Assembly (NCBI RefSeq): GCF_026344005.1
Contig: NZ_JAPKNH010000001.1
Location: 558,001-622,000 of the forward strand
DNA: 64,000 nucleotides
Direction: 5' to 3'
DNA from: Kaistia terrae
GTDB lineage: Bacteria; Pseudomonadota; Alphaproteobacteria; Rhizobiales; Kaistiaceae
Under the pieces are notes generated by a model that was given only the letters and a program-made list of their open reading frames with translations, was not told the origin of the DNA and made no database searches. This document shows positions 17,236 through 26,265 of the stretch, piece by piece (the first letter of the stretch is position 1; the number at the start of each line of letters is the position of its first letter). The translations under genes and the position numbers were made by a program.

Positions 17236-17652
17236 TCAGATGGAGAGCGAGGGCGGTCCTCGGGCCTCGGGAACAACTCGGGTCTTGGAAGGCGGGCCCC
17301 CTACTGCGCCGGCCGGGCGCCATTTCGCGGGTCGCACGTCGGCCTTGTAGGCGAACACGACCGGCGAAGAAGGCAGCAAAGGTCCTATGGCACTTGCTGC
17401 TTGGCAAAGCGTCGAGCAGCAATCGCGCGCCAGTGCCTTGATCGGATCTTCGTCGCTCGCCCCGCCGAGCGGAGAACAGATGATGAAGCGGGGGCCTGCT
17501 TCGGACGCAGCCATGACCGTCTGGGCGTAGGCCGAGATCAATCCTTGGGAGAGCAAGACATAGACAACGCCGACCGCCAGAAGGGCAGTCTTCAGCTCTT
17601 GCCAGATGAGCTTGCGCGTCACGTCCATAGATCGCTGATCGCATACCGCCAT
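17236..17652 (-). CDS. Small membrane protein heading the copper operon, possibly DUF2946-like
   Basis: A protein of up to 138 residues with one hydrophobic segment (LLAVGVVYVLLSQGLISAY) near the N-terminus and a periplasmic part holding IICSPLGG and DCCSTLCQ, thus several cysteines. A small Cys-containing DUF2946-type protein often precedes PCu(A)C, SCO and PepSY genes, and this fits by position, but the match is not certain. The start is unsure: ATG at 17652 or 17628, neither with a well-spaced ribosome binding site. The gap to PCu(A)C is 66 bases. The leader just before the 17652 start resembles 45566-45598. Confidence 0.6.
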   Translation of the reverse strand: MAVCDQRSMDVTRKLIWQELKTALLAVGVVYVLLSQGLISAYAQTVMAASEAGPRFIICSPLGGASDEDPIKALARDCCSTLCQAASAIGPLLPSSPVVFAYKADVRPAKWRPAGAVGGPPSKTRVVPEARGPPSLSI

Positions 17653-17682
17653 AGCTTTGTCACCGCGACAATTGCCTCCGGT
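17652..17682 (-). repeat. Leader segment repeated at 45566-45598
   Basis: On the minus strand CCGGAGG is followed by a 24-base stretch ending in GACAAAGCT. The copy at 45566-45598 has a 3-base insertion and about three mismatches. It abuts the start of the copper operon. Confidence 0.6.
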
Positions 17683-17980
17683 AGGCCCGCTGCGACCTGT
17701 GGAGGGGCTGTATTGTCCAGTGGCGATCCAACCCAAATCTAGCATCGGCGGCACTGCCCACGTCGGATGAGGTTTCCGACGGCGCCGGTCGGTGACGGAC
17801 CGGCCGGCGTCGAGGTCGGTTATCGCCAAGGCGAAAGGCAGGGAATTCAGCCTTGCGTGAGGGATCGCACCACGGTGTCGAGGAATTCGCTGAGAAGAAA
17901 TGTCTCTTCGTCGACGTTCTGATCGGTAAGACAAGGCCCGTGCCGCATAGCAGCCTTCTGACGAGCGTGCTGATCTCCAA
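17653..17980. other. Intergenic region with possible gene remnant
   Basis: This 328-base stretch lies between the copper operon and the dipeptide-type ATPase gene. On the minus strand 17847-17950 could encode a short tail containing DEETFLLSEFLDTVVRSL. It looks like the C-terminus of a helical protein but has no supported start, so it may be a decayed fragment. Nothing else is recognisable. Confidence 0.3.
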
Positions 17981-19630
17981 CTACACGATCGACGTGTTGA
18001 AATCGGTTGCGTGGGCGCCAGCGTTTGGCTGCGGGAGATGTGGCGCGGACGCCAGCAAACGCCGCGTGAACTCGTGCTGAGGATTGATGAACAAATCCTC
18101 GGTCGCGCCGCGTTCGACGACTCTGCCGTCCAGCATGACCAGAACTTCGTCGCTGATTTCCCGGATCACGCCGAGATCGTGCGAGATGAACAGGTAGGAA
18201 ACGCCGAGCTCGTCCTGCAATTCGCGCAGGAGATCGAGCACCTGCTTTTGCACCGAGACGTCCAGCGCCGAGACGGGCTCGTCGCAGACGATGACCTTGG
18301 GATTCGAGGCGATCGCTCTTGCGATGGCGATACGCTGGCGTTGCCCACCGGACAGCTGCAATGGCCAACGGCCGGCGTATTCGGCCGGAAGGCGGACTCT
18401 TTCGAGCAGCGACGCGACGCGCGCCGCATGCTGGCTGCGCGGCAGGCCGCCGGCATCAAGCGCATCGGAAAGAATGCGCCCGACATTCCAGCGCGGATCG
18501 AACGAACTGAGCGGATCCTGGTAAATCACGCCGAAATGGGGGCGCTGCGGCCGCCGCGCGCGTTCCGAGACGGCGTTCTTGCCGGCCGCGTTCCACCTGC
18601 TGCCGTCGAAGGTCACTTCGCCCCGGTCCGGGCCAACGAGGCCGAGCGCGATCCGCGCTGCGGTCGTCTTGCCTGAACCGGATTCGCCAACGATTCCTAG
18701 AGTCTGGCCGGAGCGAAGCGTGAAGCTTACATCGTCGACGACGCGACGGTCGCTACGGTCCGGTCCGGCATAGGTCTTCGACAGGTTCGACGCTTCCAGC
18801 ACGATGGGTGTCTGGTCCTTGGAGGCGATCCGGGCCTTGTGCCGCCTTGCACCGGGAACCGAGCCGAGAAGCAGGCGCGTATAGGCGTGTCTCGGCCGGC
18901 CGAGCACCTGTTCGGTCGGCCCCTGCTCGACGACATCGCCTTGATGCATCACGACGACATGGTCGGCGATCTGCGAGACGACGGCGAGGTCGTGGCTGAT
19001 GATCAGCAGGCCCTTGCCGCGCTGCTTGACCGCCTGCAGCACCTTCAGGATCTGCGCCTGCACGGTGGTATCAAGCGCCGTGGTCGGCTCGTCGGCGATG
19101 ACGATGGCCGGATCGAGCGCCAGCGCGGTCGCGATCAGCGCGCGCTGGCGCAGGCCGCCGGAAAGCTGGTCGGGTCGCTGGCGGGCGCGCAATTGCGGCT
19201 CCGGAATGCCGACGAGATCGAGCAGCTCCAGCATCCGCTGCCGCCGCGTCTCGCGGTTGCCCCAGCCATGGGCCGAAAGCGCCTCGATCAGTTCGTCGCC
19301 GACCGGGCGCAGTGGATCGAGCGAGACGAGCGCATCCTGCAGGATGAAGCCGATATCCTTGCCGCGCAGGCCGCGCCATTGCCGGTCGGTCAAGCCGCGC
19401 AGGTCGGTTTCGCCGAATTGCAGCCGGGTCGCCGAAACGCCGGCGCCCGCGCCGGCCAGACCGACCAGCGTGCGCGCCGTGACGCTTTTGCCGGAGCCGG
19501 ATTCGCCGACCAGCGCCACGGCCTTGCCGGGCTCGACGGTGAAGGAGATGTCGCGGACGACACGGCGGCGGCTCGCGCCGTTGCCGAGCGTGACCGAGAG
19601 GTCTTCGACGATCAGGGATTGGCCGCTCAT
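17981..19630 (-). CDS. Fused double ATPase of a dipeptide-type ABC transporter
   Basis: A 549-residue cytoplasmic ATPase with two complete ABC domains (DppD-DppF type fusion). Both halves have GESGSGKS Walker A motifs, signatures LSGGLRQR and LSGGQRQR, and Walker B sites ADEPTTALD and CDEPVSALD, so both look active. The ATG at 19630 overlaps the stop of the upstream permease (ATGA). It is the last gene of a minus-strand operon: binding protein, permease, permease, ATPase. Proximity to DszA/DszC-like monooxygenases suggests uptake of an organosulfur compound or sulfur-containing peptide, which is inferred from context. Confidence 0.92.
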   Translation of the reverse strand: MSGQSLIVEDLSVTLGNGASRRRVVRDISFTVEPGKAVALVGESGSGKSVTARTLVGLAGAGAGVSATRLQFGETDLRGLTDRQWRGLRGKDIGFILQDALVSLDPLRPVGDELIEALSAHGWGNRETRRQRMLELLDLVGIPEPQLRARQRPDQLSGGLRQRALIATALALDPAIVIADEPTTALDTTVQAQILKVLQAVKQRGKGLLIISHDLAVVSQIADHVVVMHQGDVVEQGPTEQVLGRPRHAYTRLLLGSVPGARRHKARIASKDQTPIVLEASNLSKTYAGPDRSDRRVVDDVSFTLRSGQTLGIVGESGSGKTTAARIALGLVGPDRGEVTFDGSRWNAAGKNAVSERARRPQRPHFGVIYQDPLSSFDPRWNVGRILSDALDAGGLPRSQHAARVASLLERVRLPAEYAGRWPLQLSGGQRQRIAIARAIASNPKVIVCDEPVSALDVSVQKQVLDLLRELQDELGVSYLFISHDLGVIREISDEVLVMLDGRVVERGATEDLFINPQHEFTRRLLASAPHLPQPNAGAHATDFNTSIV

Positions 19631-20490
19631 GCGCCGCGTCCTTCCAGCCGGTGCTGCAGATAGCGGCCGAAGACGGTCGTCGCGAGCGTCGTCAGCACGA
19701 TGAAGAGGCCGGGGAAGAAGGTCAGCCACCAGGCGCGCTGGACGAAGTCGCGGCCCATGGCGAGCATGGTTCCCCATTCCGCCGCCGGCGGCTTGGCGCC
19801 GAGGCCGAGGAAGGAGAGTGCCGAAGACCAGACGATCGCCTGGCCGATACCCATGGTGATGGTGACGATCAGAGGCCGCATGGCGTTGGGCAGGATCTGC
19901 CGGGCGATGGTGCGGAGCGGTGGATGGCCGAGCGCCCGCGCCGCCTCGACATAGCCGGCATTGCGGGCGGCGATCACCTGGCCGAGCACCATGCGGGCAT
20001 AGCCGGGCGCCGTGCCGATGCCGGTCGCGATGATCAGCGGGCCGATGCCGCTGCCGAGATGGGCGGCAAACAGCAGCGCCAGCACCAGCGTTGGGAAGGA
20101 GAATAGCACGTCGAGCAGCCAGGAAACGGCGCGCTCGGCGAAGCGGCCGCCCAATCCGCCGATCAGGCCGAGGATGATGGCGAGGCTCATCGACAGCGCC
20201 ACGGCGCCGACGCCGAGCAGCAGCGATTGCCGGGCGCCATAGATGACGCGGGTGAAGATGTCCCGGCCGGACTGGTCCGTACCGAAGAGATGCACCCAGC
20301 TCGGCGGCTGGAAGGCCTCGCGCGGCGCGATTGCCAGCGGATTGGCGGCGGTGAACAGGCGCGGTTCGATCGCCGCGAGCGCCAGGGCAAGAAGGAAGAG
20401 GCCGGCGAGGATGGCGCGCAGGGGCGGCAACCGCAGGGCAGGAAGCCGCCATGCGCCGGGGCGGATCGACAGGGCGTCGGAAAAGCTCAT
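19627..20490 (-). CDS. Dipeptide-type ABC transporter permease (DppC-like)
   Basis: A 287-residue inner-membrane permease. The N-terminal cytoplasmic part and first helix lead to the family motif FGTDQSGRDIFTRVIYGAR, and the EAA-loop region is EAARALGHPPLRTIARQILPN. The hydrophobic segments and length fit the binding-protein-dependent permease family. The start at 20490 overlaps the stop of the upstream permease by four bases and the gene ends inside the ATPase start. It forms the transmembrane channel together with the protein encoded upstream. Confidence 0.92.
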   Translation of the reverse strand: MSFSDALSIRPGAWRLPALRLPPLRAILAGLFLLALALAAIEPRLFTAANPLAIAPREAFQPPSWVHLFGTDQSGRDIFTRVIYGARQSLLLGVGAVALSMSLAIILGLIGGLGGRFAERAVSWLLDVLFSFPTLVLALLFAAHLGSGIGPLIIATGIGTAPGYARMVLGQVIAARNAGYVEAARALGHPPLRTIARQILPNAMRPLIVTITMGIGQAIVWSSALSFLGLGAKPPAAEWGTMLAMGRDFVQRAWWLTFFPGLFIVLTTLATTVFGRYLQHRLEGRGA

Positions 20491-21467
20491 CGCGTGGCTG
20501 CCTTGATGCGGGGATCGACGAGGACGAACAGCAGGTCGGCGAGGGTGCTGGCGACGATGTAGACGATCGTCACCACCAGCGTGACGCCGATGGTCAGCGG
20601 AATGTCCTGGCGGGTGACGGCCTGGTAGAGGATGCGGCCGAGGCCCTGCCGGGAGAAGATCACCTCGACCAGAACGGCATTGCCGATCAGCGAACCCACC
20701 GCCCAGGCGGAGAGGCTGATGCCGGGCAGCACCGCATGGCGGAGCGCATGCCGCAGCCGCACCGCGAGGTCGGAAAGGCCGCGCGTTCGCGCCGAAAGGA
20801 TGAAGGGCTGGTCGAGCGCCAGTTCGAGCGATTCCCGCGTCACCTGCGCCAGGAAGCCGGCGAGCGGAATGGCGAGCGCCAGCGTCGGCAGGACGAGGCC
20901 TGCGAATCCGTCGCGGCTTTGCGGCGGAAACCATTTGAGGCCGAAGGCAAAGACGGCGAGCAGGACCAGCGCCAGCCAGAACTGCGGCAGGGAGGCTGCC
21001 ACGGCCTCAAGGCCGGAGCCGAACGCGCTGAGGAAGCGGTTGCGCCGGGTGGTGCCGATCACCGAGACGAGCGCGAGAGCCCATGCGACAAGCATTGCCG
21101 AGGCCGTCAATTGCAAGGTCGGGCCGATCTGCTGGGCCAACACGCTTGCGACCGGCTGGCGCTGCGAGAACGAGACGCCGAGATTGCCGGAGACCAGGCG
21201 CTCCAGATAGAGGCCGTACTGGACGATCAGCGGCCGGTCGAGGCCGAATTCGCGGATCGTCGCGGCGATCGTCTCTGGGCTCGGATTGGCGGTCGGGCCG
21301 CCGAGCACGGCGCGGACGGGATCGCCCGGTGTCAGCTTCAGCGCGAAGAAGGTGATCGTCGCCGAGGCGAGCAGCACGAGGATGCCGACCAGCACGCGGA
21401 TCGCCACGCGCTGGCCAAGGCGTCCCAGCCCGTCACCCGATGGAAAGGCCAGGACGCCGGCGCTCAT
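20487..21467 (-). CDS. Dipeptide-type ABC transporter permease (DppB-like)
   Basis: A 326-residue inner-membrane permease of the DppB/OppB type: first helix followed by ITFFALKLTPGDPVRAVLGG, then REFGLDRPLIVQY, the GNLGVSFSQRQPV segment, and the EAA-like loop RTRGLSDLAVRLRHALRHA, ending VDPRIKAATR. The start overlaps the stop of the binding-protein gene by four bases, so translation is coupled. Confidence 0.92.
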   Translation of the reverse strand: MSAGVLAFPSGDGLGRLGQRVAIRVLVGILVLLASATITFFALKLTPGDPVRAVLGGPTANPSPETIAATIREFGLDRPLIVQYGLYLERLVSGNLGVSFSQRQPVASVLAQQIGPTLQLTASAMLVAWALALVSVIGTTRRNRFLSAFGSGLEAVAASLPQFWLALVLLAVFAFGLKWFPPQSRDGFAGLVLPTLALAIPLAGFLAQVTRESLELALDQPFILSARTRGLSDLAVRLRHALRHAVLPGISLSAWAVGSLIGNAVLVEVIFSRQGLGRILYQAVTRQDIPLTIGVTLVVTIVYIVASTLADLLFVLVDPRIKAATR

Positions 21468-23113
21468 TTGCTGACCCAGGCGTCATAGAGAGTGGTCACC
21501 GACAGCGACGGCTCCAGCCGGACGCCATGCGCGGTCTTGTAGACGCCAAGGCGGGTGCTCTGCGGATAGGTCAGCACCTGCAGGAAGTTGGAGGCGACGA
21601 TCTTCTGCGCCTGGTGGTAGAGCTCGCGCCGCGTCGCCTCGTCCTGCGTTTCCAGCGCCTTGGCGACGGTCTTGTCGAACTCGGCATCCTTGAAGCCGGA
21701 GGCGTTCTGGTGATAGCCGCCGGAGCCCGCCGCGCCGATGAATTCGGAGCTCAGCACGATCCGCAGCACGTCGGCGGTGTTGGTGTTCCAGTAGGCGCCG
21801 ATCGCGTCGTAGTCCCAGCGCGAATCCCGGTCCAGCCAGTCCGAGAAGCCGACCGTTTCCAGCTGCACGTCGAAGCCGGCCTGGCCTGCGGTCGCCTGGA
21901 TCTGCTCCCAGAGCGAGCGGTCGGCCGGGCCCTGGAAGTCGCCGATCGGGATGTGGATCGTGAGCTTCTTGCCGTCCTTGGAACGGATGCCGGCGCTATC
22001 GCGCTCGGTCCAGCCGGCCTCGTCGAGCAGCTTGTTGGCGCGATCGGGATCGTAGTCGTAGAGGCCCTGGAAGTCCGCCGTCGCGAAGGGGGTGACGCCG
22101 CTGAGCGGTCCCGGCGCGCGGCGATAGCGGCCGAAGAAGACGCTGTCGAGCGCGGAGGTGATATCGGCCGATCGGATGAACGCCTCGCGGACACGGATGT
22201 CGTCGAACGGCGCGCGGGTGATGTTGAGGCTGCCATTGGTCGGATTGCCGGGGCGATCGGTGACGATCAGCTTCAGATCCGGGTTCTGTTCTGCTTCTGC
22301 CTCGGATTCCGGCGGCACGGACTCGATGACGTCTACATCGCCGCTCGCGAGCGACGCATAGCGTACCGACGGCTCGGGGATGAACTTCCAGATAACCTGG
22401 TCGAGATAGGCCGGGCCCTGATGATCGGCGGTCGGCGGCGCCCAATTGTAGTCGGGGTTGCGCTCCAGCACGATCTCGCTCTGGCGGTCCCACTTCACCA
22501 CCTTGAACGGGCCGGAGCCGATCGGGCTTTCGCAATTGACGTTGCGATCGCGCGCCAGCGCCGTCGGCGCCTGGATGCCGAGGAAACCCTGCGCCAGCAC
22601 TTCCAGGAAGGCGGCATACGGCTTGGAGAGATGGACGACGGCGGTGAATTCGTCCGGCGTGTCGGTGCTGACATATTGCTGGATGTAGCCGCCGGCGGTC
22701 GAGGACTGCGTCGCCGGGTTCTTGATGTGGTCGAGGTTCGCCTTCAGTGCGGCGGCGTTGAACTTCTCGCCATTGGTGAAGGTGACGTCGTCGCGGAGTT
22801 GGAAGGTGTAGGTCTTGCCGTCCGGCGAGATGGTCCAGCTTTTCGCCAGCCAGGGGCCGATCCGGCCCTGCTTGTCCTGCGAGACGAGGGAGTCCGTATA
22901 TTGCTGGGCAATGAAGACCTGCGGCATGTCGCCGTCGACATGCGGGTCGAGGCAGGTCGGTTCGCGGTCGGTCGCGTAGATCAGCGTGCCGCCCTTGACC
23001 GGCGTCGTCACGTCCTCGGCACTGGCGTGCGAAATGCCGCCGGCCAGCAGGAACAGGGTGGCAAGGGCGGTGGAACCGCGCGCAAGCGAAGCACGGCGAA
23101 GGATGCGTTTCAT
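21464..23113 (-). CDS. ABC transporter substrate-binding protein, family 5
   Basis: A 549-residue periplasmic binding protein. The signal peptide ends near ISHASA. SBP_bac_5 hallmarks include LAKSWTISPDGKTYTFQLRDDVTFTNGEKF and repeated PYAAFLE and PIGSGPFKV-type segments. The ATG at 23113 gives a proper signal peptide; the longer in-frame reading to 23191 does not. It is the first gene of the operon and lies 125 bases after the monooxygenase gene. The ligand is unknown; the flavin monooxygenase next door suggests an organosulfur compound. Confidence 0.9.
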   Translation of the reverse strand: MKRILRRASLARGSTALATLFLLAGGISHASAEDVTTPVKGGTLIYATDREPTCLDPHVDGDMPQVFIAQQYTDSLVSQDKQGRIGPWLAKSWTISPDGKTYTFQLRDDVTFTNGEKFNAAALKANLDHIKNPATQSSTAGGYIQQYVSTDTPDEFTAVVHLSKPYAAFLEVLAQGFLGIQAPTALARDRNVNCESPIGSGPFKVVKWDRQSEIVLERNPDYNWAPPTADHQGPAYLDQVIWKFIPEPSVRYASLASGDVDVIESVPPESEAEAEQNPDLKLIVTDRPGNPTNGSLNITRAPFDDIRVREAFIRSADITSALDSVFFGRYRRAPGPLSGVTPFATADFQGLYDYDPDRANKLLDEAGWTERDSAGIRSKDGKKLTIHIPIGDFQGPADRSLWEQIQATAGQAGFDVQLETVGFSDWLDRDSRWDYDAIGAYWNTNTADVLRIVLSSEFIGAAGSGGYHQNASGFKDAEFDKTVAKALETQDEATRRELYHQAQKIVASNFLQVLTYPQSTRLGVYKTAHGVRLEPSLSVTTLYDAWVSK

Positions 23114-23238
23114 GCTGGTGTCGTCCTTTGCAAAAGGCAAGCGGAAGGCCGCGCCGTCCGTCCAGGAGGCGAGCATCCGGTCTGGTTTCAATCCGGGGCG
23201 ACGGAGTGCCGGCCGGTGCGTTCAGGTCTTGGGTAGGG

Positions 23239-24654
23239 TCAGGCCGCTTCCGCGTCGGAGGGTTGCCGCGCTGCTGCCTGGGCCCGCTTCACCGCCTCGA
23301 TGTCGCGATAGCGCGCACCGGGGTGATCGTCGGGCAGATAGGGGCCATCGCCGAAGAGCTTTTCGCGCAGCGTTCCCGCCGCATAGGAGGTCGGGTAGGC
23401 GTCGCGGCGCTGCAGTTCGGGGATGAGGTAACCGACGATGTCCTCGAACGAGCCCGGCGTGATCGCATAGGCGATGTTGAAGCCGTCGACGTCGGTTTCT
23501 TCGACCCAATCCTGCAGGATGTCGGCAATCGTTTCGGCCGAGCCGACGAAGACCGGCCCGGCGCCGCCAATGCCGCCCCAGCGCGCCAACTCCTCGATCG
23601 TCCAGGGCCGGCCGGTTTCCTCGATCGATTCAACCAGCGACGTCAGGCCGGCGGATTCGACCTTCCGCACCAGGTCGGTCGGCGCGTACTGGCCGAAGTC
23701 GATGCCGGTCCAGCCGGACATGAAGACGAGCGAGCCGTCATAGGAGGCGTATTCCTGCAGCTTCTCGAACTTGGCCTGCGCCTTGGCGTCGGTCTCGTCG
23801 ACGATGATGGTGATCAGATTGTAGACGAGCAGCTTGCGCGGATCGCGGCCGGACGCTGCCGCGCGGGCGCGGACGTCGGCGACATAACTTTTCAGGGCCG
23901 GCTTTGTCAGGGCGCCGACGAACACGCATTCGGCGTTGCGCGAGGCGAAGCGTCGGCCTGCCTCGGATTGTCCAGCCTGGAACAGCAATGGCGTCCGCTG
24001 CGGCGAGGGCTCACTCAGGTGATAGCCCGGCACCTGGAAGTATTTTCCGTCATGGCCGATCTCGTGCACCTTGGCCGGATCGGAGAACAACCGCCGCTCG
24101 CGGTCGCGCACCACGGCGCCTTCTTCCCAGCTGCCTTCGAGCAGCTTGTAGAGGACCTCGAGATATTCCTCTGCCACGTCGTAGCGGTTGTCATGCTGGC
24201 GAAGCCCCGTTTCGCCGACATTCCTGGCGCCGCTTTCCAGATAGGAGGTGACGATGTTCCAGGCGACGCGCCCCTTGGTCAGGTGGTCCGCCGTCGAGAG
24301 CCGCCTTGCGAAGGTGTAGGGGTGCTCGAACGAGGTGGAGGCGGTGATGCCGACGCCGATATGCTGCGTGCTCATGGTGATCGGCAGCGCCAGCTGCAGC
24401 GGATCATTGACCGGAATTTGCGCCCCCTGACGCAGTGCCGCGTCGAGATCTCCCTTGTAGACGTCGTAATAGCCGATCACATCGGCGATGAAGATGCTGT
24501 CGAAGATTCCTTTCTCCAGAGTCCTCGCCAGATCAGCCCAGTATTCTACATCCTTGTAGCGCCACGACTGGTCGTCCGGGTGCGCCCATAGTCCCGGAGA
24601 CTGGTGGCCGACGCAATTCATCTCGAAGGCATTGAAACGAATATGTCGAGGCAA
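23239..24654 (-). CDS. Flavin-dependent monooxygenase, NtaA/SnaA/DszA family (copy 1)
   Basis: A 471-residue LLM-class (luciferase-like) monooxygenase that uses reduced flavin supplied by a separate reductase. Hallmarks are NAFEMNCVGHQSPGLW at the N-terminus, the ASTSFEHPYTFARRLSTADHL segment, GRVAWNIVTSYLESGARN, and VPGYHLSEPSPQRTPLLFQAG. I place the start at the TTG at 24654, with AAGGA about eight bases upstream and alignment with the start of the second copy at 32706; longer readings add a region unlike the family. Known relatives cleave sulfones (DszA), nitrilotriacetate or pristinamycin; the sulfur setting favours a sulfone or sulfur-ester substrate. It is divergent from a DszC-like gene. 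Confidence 0.9.
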   Translation of the reverse strand: MPRHIRFNAFEMNCVGHQSPGLWAHPDDQSWRYKDVEYWADLARTLEKGIFDSIFIADVIGYYDVYKGDLDAALRQGAQIPVNDPLQLALPITMSTQHIGVGITASTSFEHPYTFARRLSTADHLTKGRVAWNIVTSYLESGARNVGETGLRQHDNRYDVAEEYLEVLYKLLEGSWEEGAVVRDRERRLFSDPAKVHEIGHDGKYFQVPGYHLSEPSPQRTPLLFQAGQSEAGRRFASRNAECVFVGALTKPALKSYVADVRARAAASGRDPRKLLVYNLITIIVDETDAKAQAKFEKLQEYASYDGSLVFMSGWTGIDFGQYAPTDLVRKVESAGLTSLVESIEETGRPWTIEELARWGGIGGAGPVFVGSAETIADILQDWVEETDVDGFNIAYAITPGSFEDIVGYLIPELQRRDAYPTSYAAGTLREKLFGDGPYLPDDHPGARYRDIEAVKRAQAAARQPSDAEAA

Positions 24655-24997
24655 GAGAATATTCCTTCGAGATTTCAAATTTTCGTAGTGAAAGACTAGC
24701 GGGGGTTTCGGGGCGGTTACAGGAAGCCGGTATCCTTCTTCGACGGATCGATGGAAATTTCCTCCACCATCCGACGCATCAGCTCGAACGGGCCGATCGC
24801 GCACGGGCATAATTTTTCCGCGCCGAGGCGCAGCACATGATGGGGTTTCTGTCCGCCTTCCCGTCGATCGGATATCGCTGGTGGACGGCTTCCACCGTCG
24901 TGGCCGTTTGCCTGTCAGGATCGCTTCCCGCCGTTTTCAGCGCGTGAGGCGGATCGTTGCAAAGGCGTCCATTTTCTCCCAGTCGAGGATCCTAAAG
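24655..24997. other. Divergent intergenic region in the sulfur island
   Basis: This 343-base gap separates the divergent DszA-like and DszC-like genes and must hold both promoters. The part next to 24654 is AT-richer than its surroundings. I see no clear operator or RNA element. Confidence 0.5.
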
Positions 24998-26224
24998 ATG
25001 ACGCAGATCGATGCCGGTTGGGGCGCCGGCCCTACGGCCTCCTACGAAACATTGGCCGCGACGTTCCGGCCCATTTTTCGGCAGATCGCGGCGGGAGCCG
25101 TCGAGCGCGAGGTTGCACGCCGCTTGCCGTATGAGGAACTCGCCCTGTTGAAGGTGGCGCGCTTTGGTGCTGTGCGCGTGCCGCGTGAGCAGGGCGGCTT
25201 TGGCGCCTCGCTTCCAGAGCTGTTCGCGCTGTTGATTGAACTGTCGGCGGCGGATTCCAACGTCACGCAGGCACTTCGTGCGCATTTCGGCTTTGCCGAG
25301 GAGATTGTCAGCGCGCAGCCGTCGCCCTGGCAGGCAAACTGGTTCGAGCGGCTCGTCGCCGGCGATACGGTCGGCAATGCCTGGACCGAAGTCGGCGATG
25401 CGAAGCAGTTGACCTTCGCCACTCGACTCGTCCGGGATGGCGAGCGTTGGCGGCTGAACGGCACCAAATATTACACGACCGGATCGCTGTTCGCGGAATG
25501 GATCGACGTCACCGCAACGGGCGAGGACGACAAGCCGGTCGGCGTACTGGTGCGCTCCGATGCGCCCGGCGTCGAGATCTTCGACGACTGGGACGGATTC
25601 GGCCAGATCGGCACGGCAAGCGGCACGTCGGTATTCAGCAATGTCGCGATCGAACCGGCGCAACTGGTCGCCGACGAGGGCAGGGTCAAATACGGCCAGG
25701 CCTTCTTCCAGCTCGTGCATCTGGCGACTTTGGCCGGCATTGGCCGGGCGGCGGCGATCGAACTCGCCGAGGCGGTTGCGACGCGGACCCGCCACTACAG
25801 CAACGGCGCCGGGGCGCGCTCGAGCGAGGATCCGCAGGTTTTGCAGGTCGTCGGTCGCATCCGCGCCTCGGCTTACGCTTCGGGCACGATCGTGCTGAAG
25901 GCGGCGGAAGCGGTGCAGCGCGCCTTCGAGCGTCGGATTGCCGGCGACGTGGAAGGCGAGACCACAGCCGCGGCAATCGCCGATATCGAAGTCGCGCAGG
26001 CGCAGGTGATCGTGTCGAGCCTGGTTCTCGACGCCACCTCGTCGGTCTTCGATGCGCTGGGAGCTTCGGCGACCCGCAAGGGCGTGGCGCTGGACCGGTT
26101 CTGGCGCAACGCGCGCACGCTGTCGTCGCATAATCCGCGCATCTACAAGGATCGCATCATCGGCGATTTCGCCGTCAATGGCGCGCCGCATCCCGCCCAG
26201 TGGCGGATCGGCAAGGTGGCCTGA
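24998..26224 (+). CDS. DszC/SfnB-like acyl-CoA dehydrogenase-fold monooxygenase (copy 1)
   Basis: A 408-residue flavoprotein of the acyl-CoA dehydrogenase fold that uses reduced flavin and oxygen, like DszC (dibenzothiophene S-oxidation) and SfnB (sulfone metabolism). Visible segments are VPREQGGFGASLPELFALL, WRLNGTKYYTTGSLFAEWI, DDWDGFGQIGTASGTSVF, and the C-terminal DRFWRNARTLSSHNPRIYK, which fits the DszC subgroup. The ATG at 24998 is preceded by GAGGA. Paired with the divergent DszA-like enzyme, it could carry out the oxidation that precedes C-S cleavage. A paralogue is at 32718-33935. Confidence 0.88.
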   Translation: MTQIDAGWGAGPTASYETLAATFRPIFRQIAAGAVEREVARRLPYEELALLKVARFGAVRVPREQGGFGASLPELFALLIELSAADSNVTQALRAHFGFAEEIVSAQPSPWQANWFERLVAGDTVGNAWTEVGDAKQLTFATRLVRDGERWRLNGTKYYTTGSLFAEWIDVTATGEDDKPVGVLVRSDAPGVEIFDDWDGFGQIGTASGTSVFSNVAIEPAQLVADEGRVKYGQAFFQLVHLATLAGIGRAAAIELAEAVATRTRHYSNGAGARSSEDPQVLQVVGRIRASAYASGTIVLKAAEAVQRAFERRIAGDVEGETTAAAIADIEVAQAQVIVSSLVLDATSSVFDALGASATRKGVALDRFWRNARTLSSHNPRIYKDRIIGDFAVNGAPHPAQWRIGKVA

Positions 26225-26265
26225 AAAGTTGGATCGACGGTCGCCGGTGCACAGCCGGCGGCCGA

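Noticed and set aside
23114-23191. Longer start for the family 5 binding protein at 23191
   Set aside because: The added 26 residues are not signal-peptide-like; the ATG at 23113 begins a normal signal peptide.
24718-24880. Minus-strand frame ending in a segment like RRMVEEISIDPSKKDTGFL upstream of the DszA-like gene
   Set aside because: It looks protein-like but has no start codon with a ribosome binding site and no family I recognise; too short to annotate.
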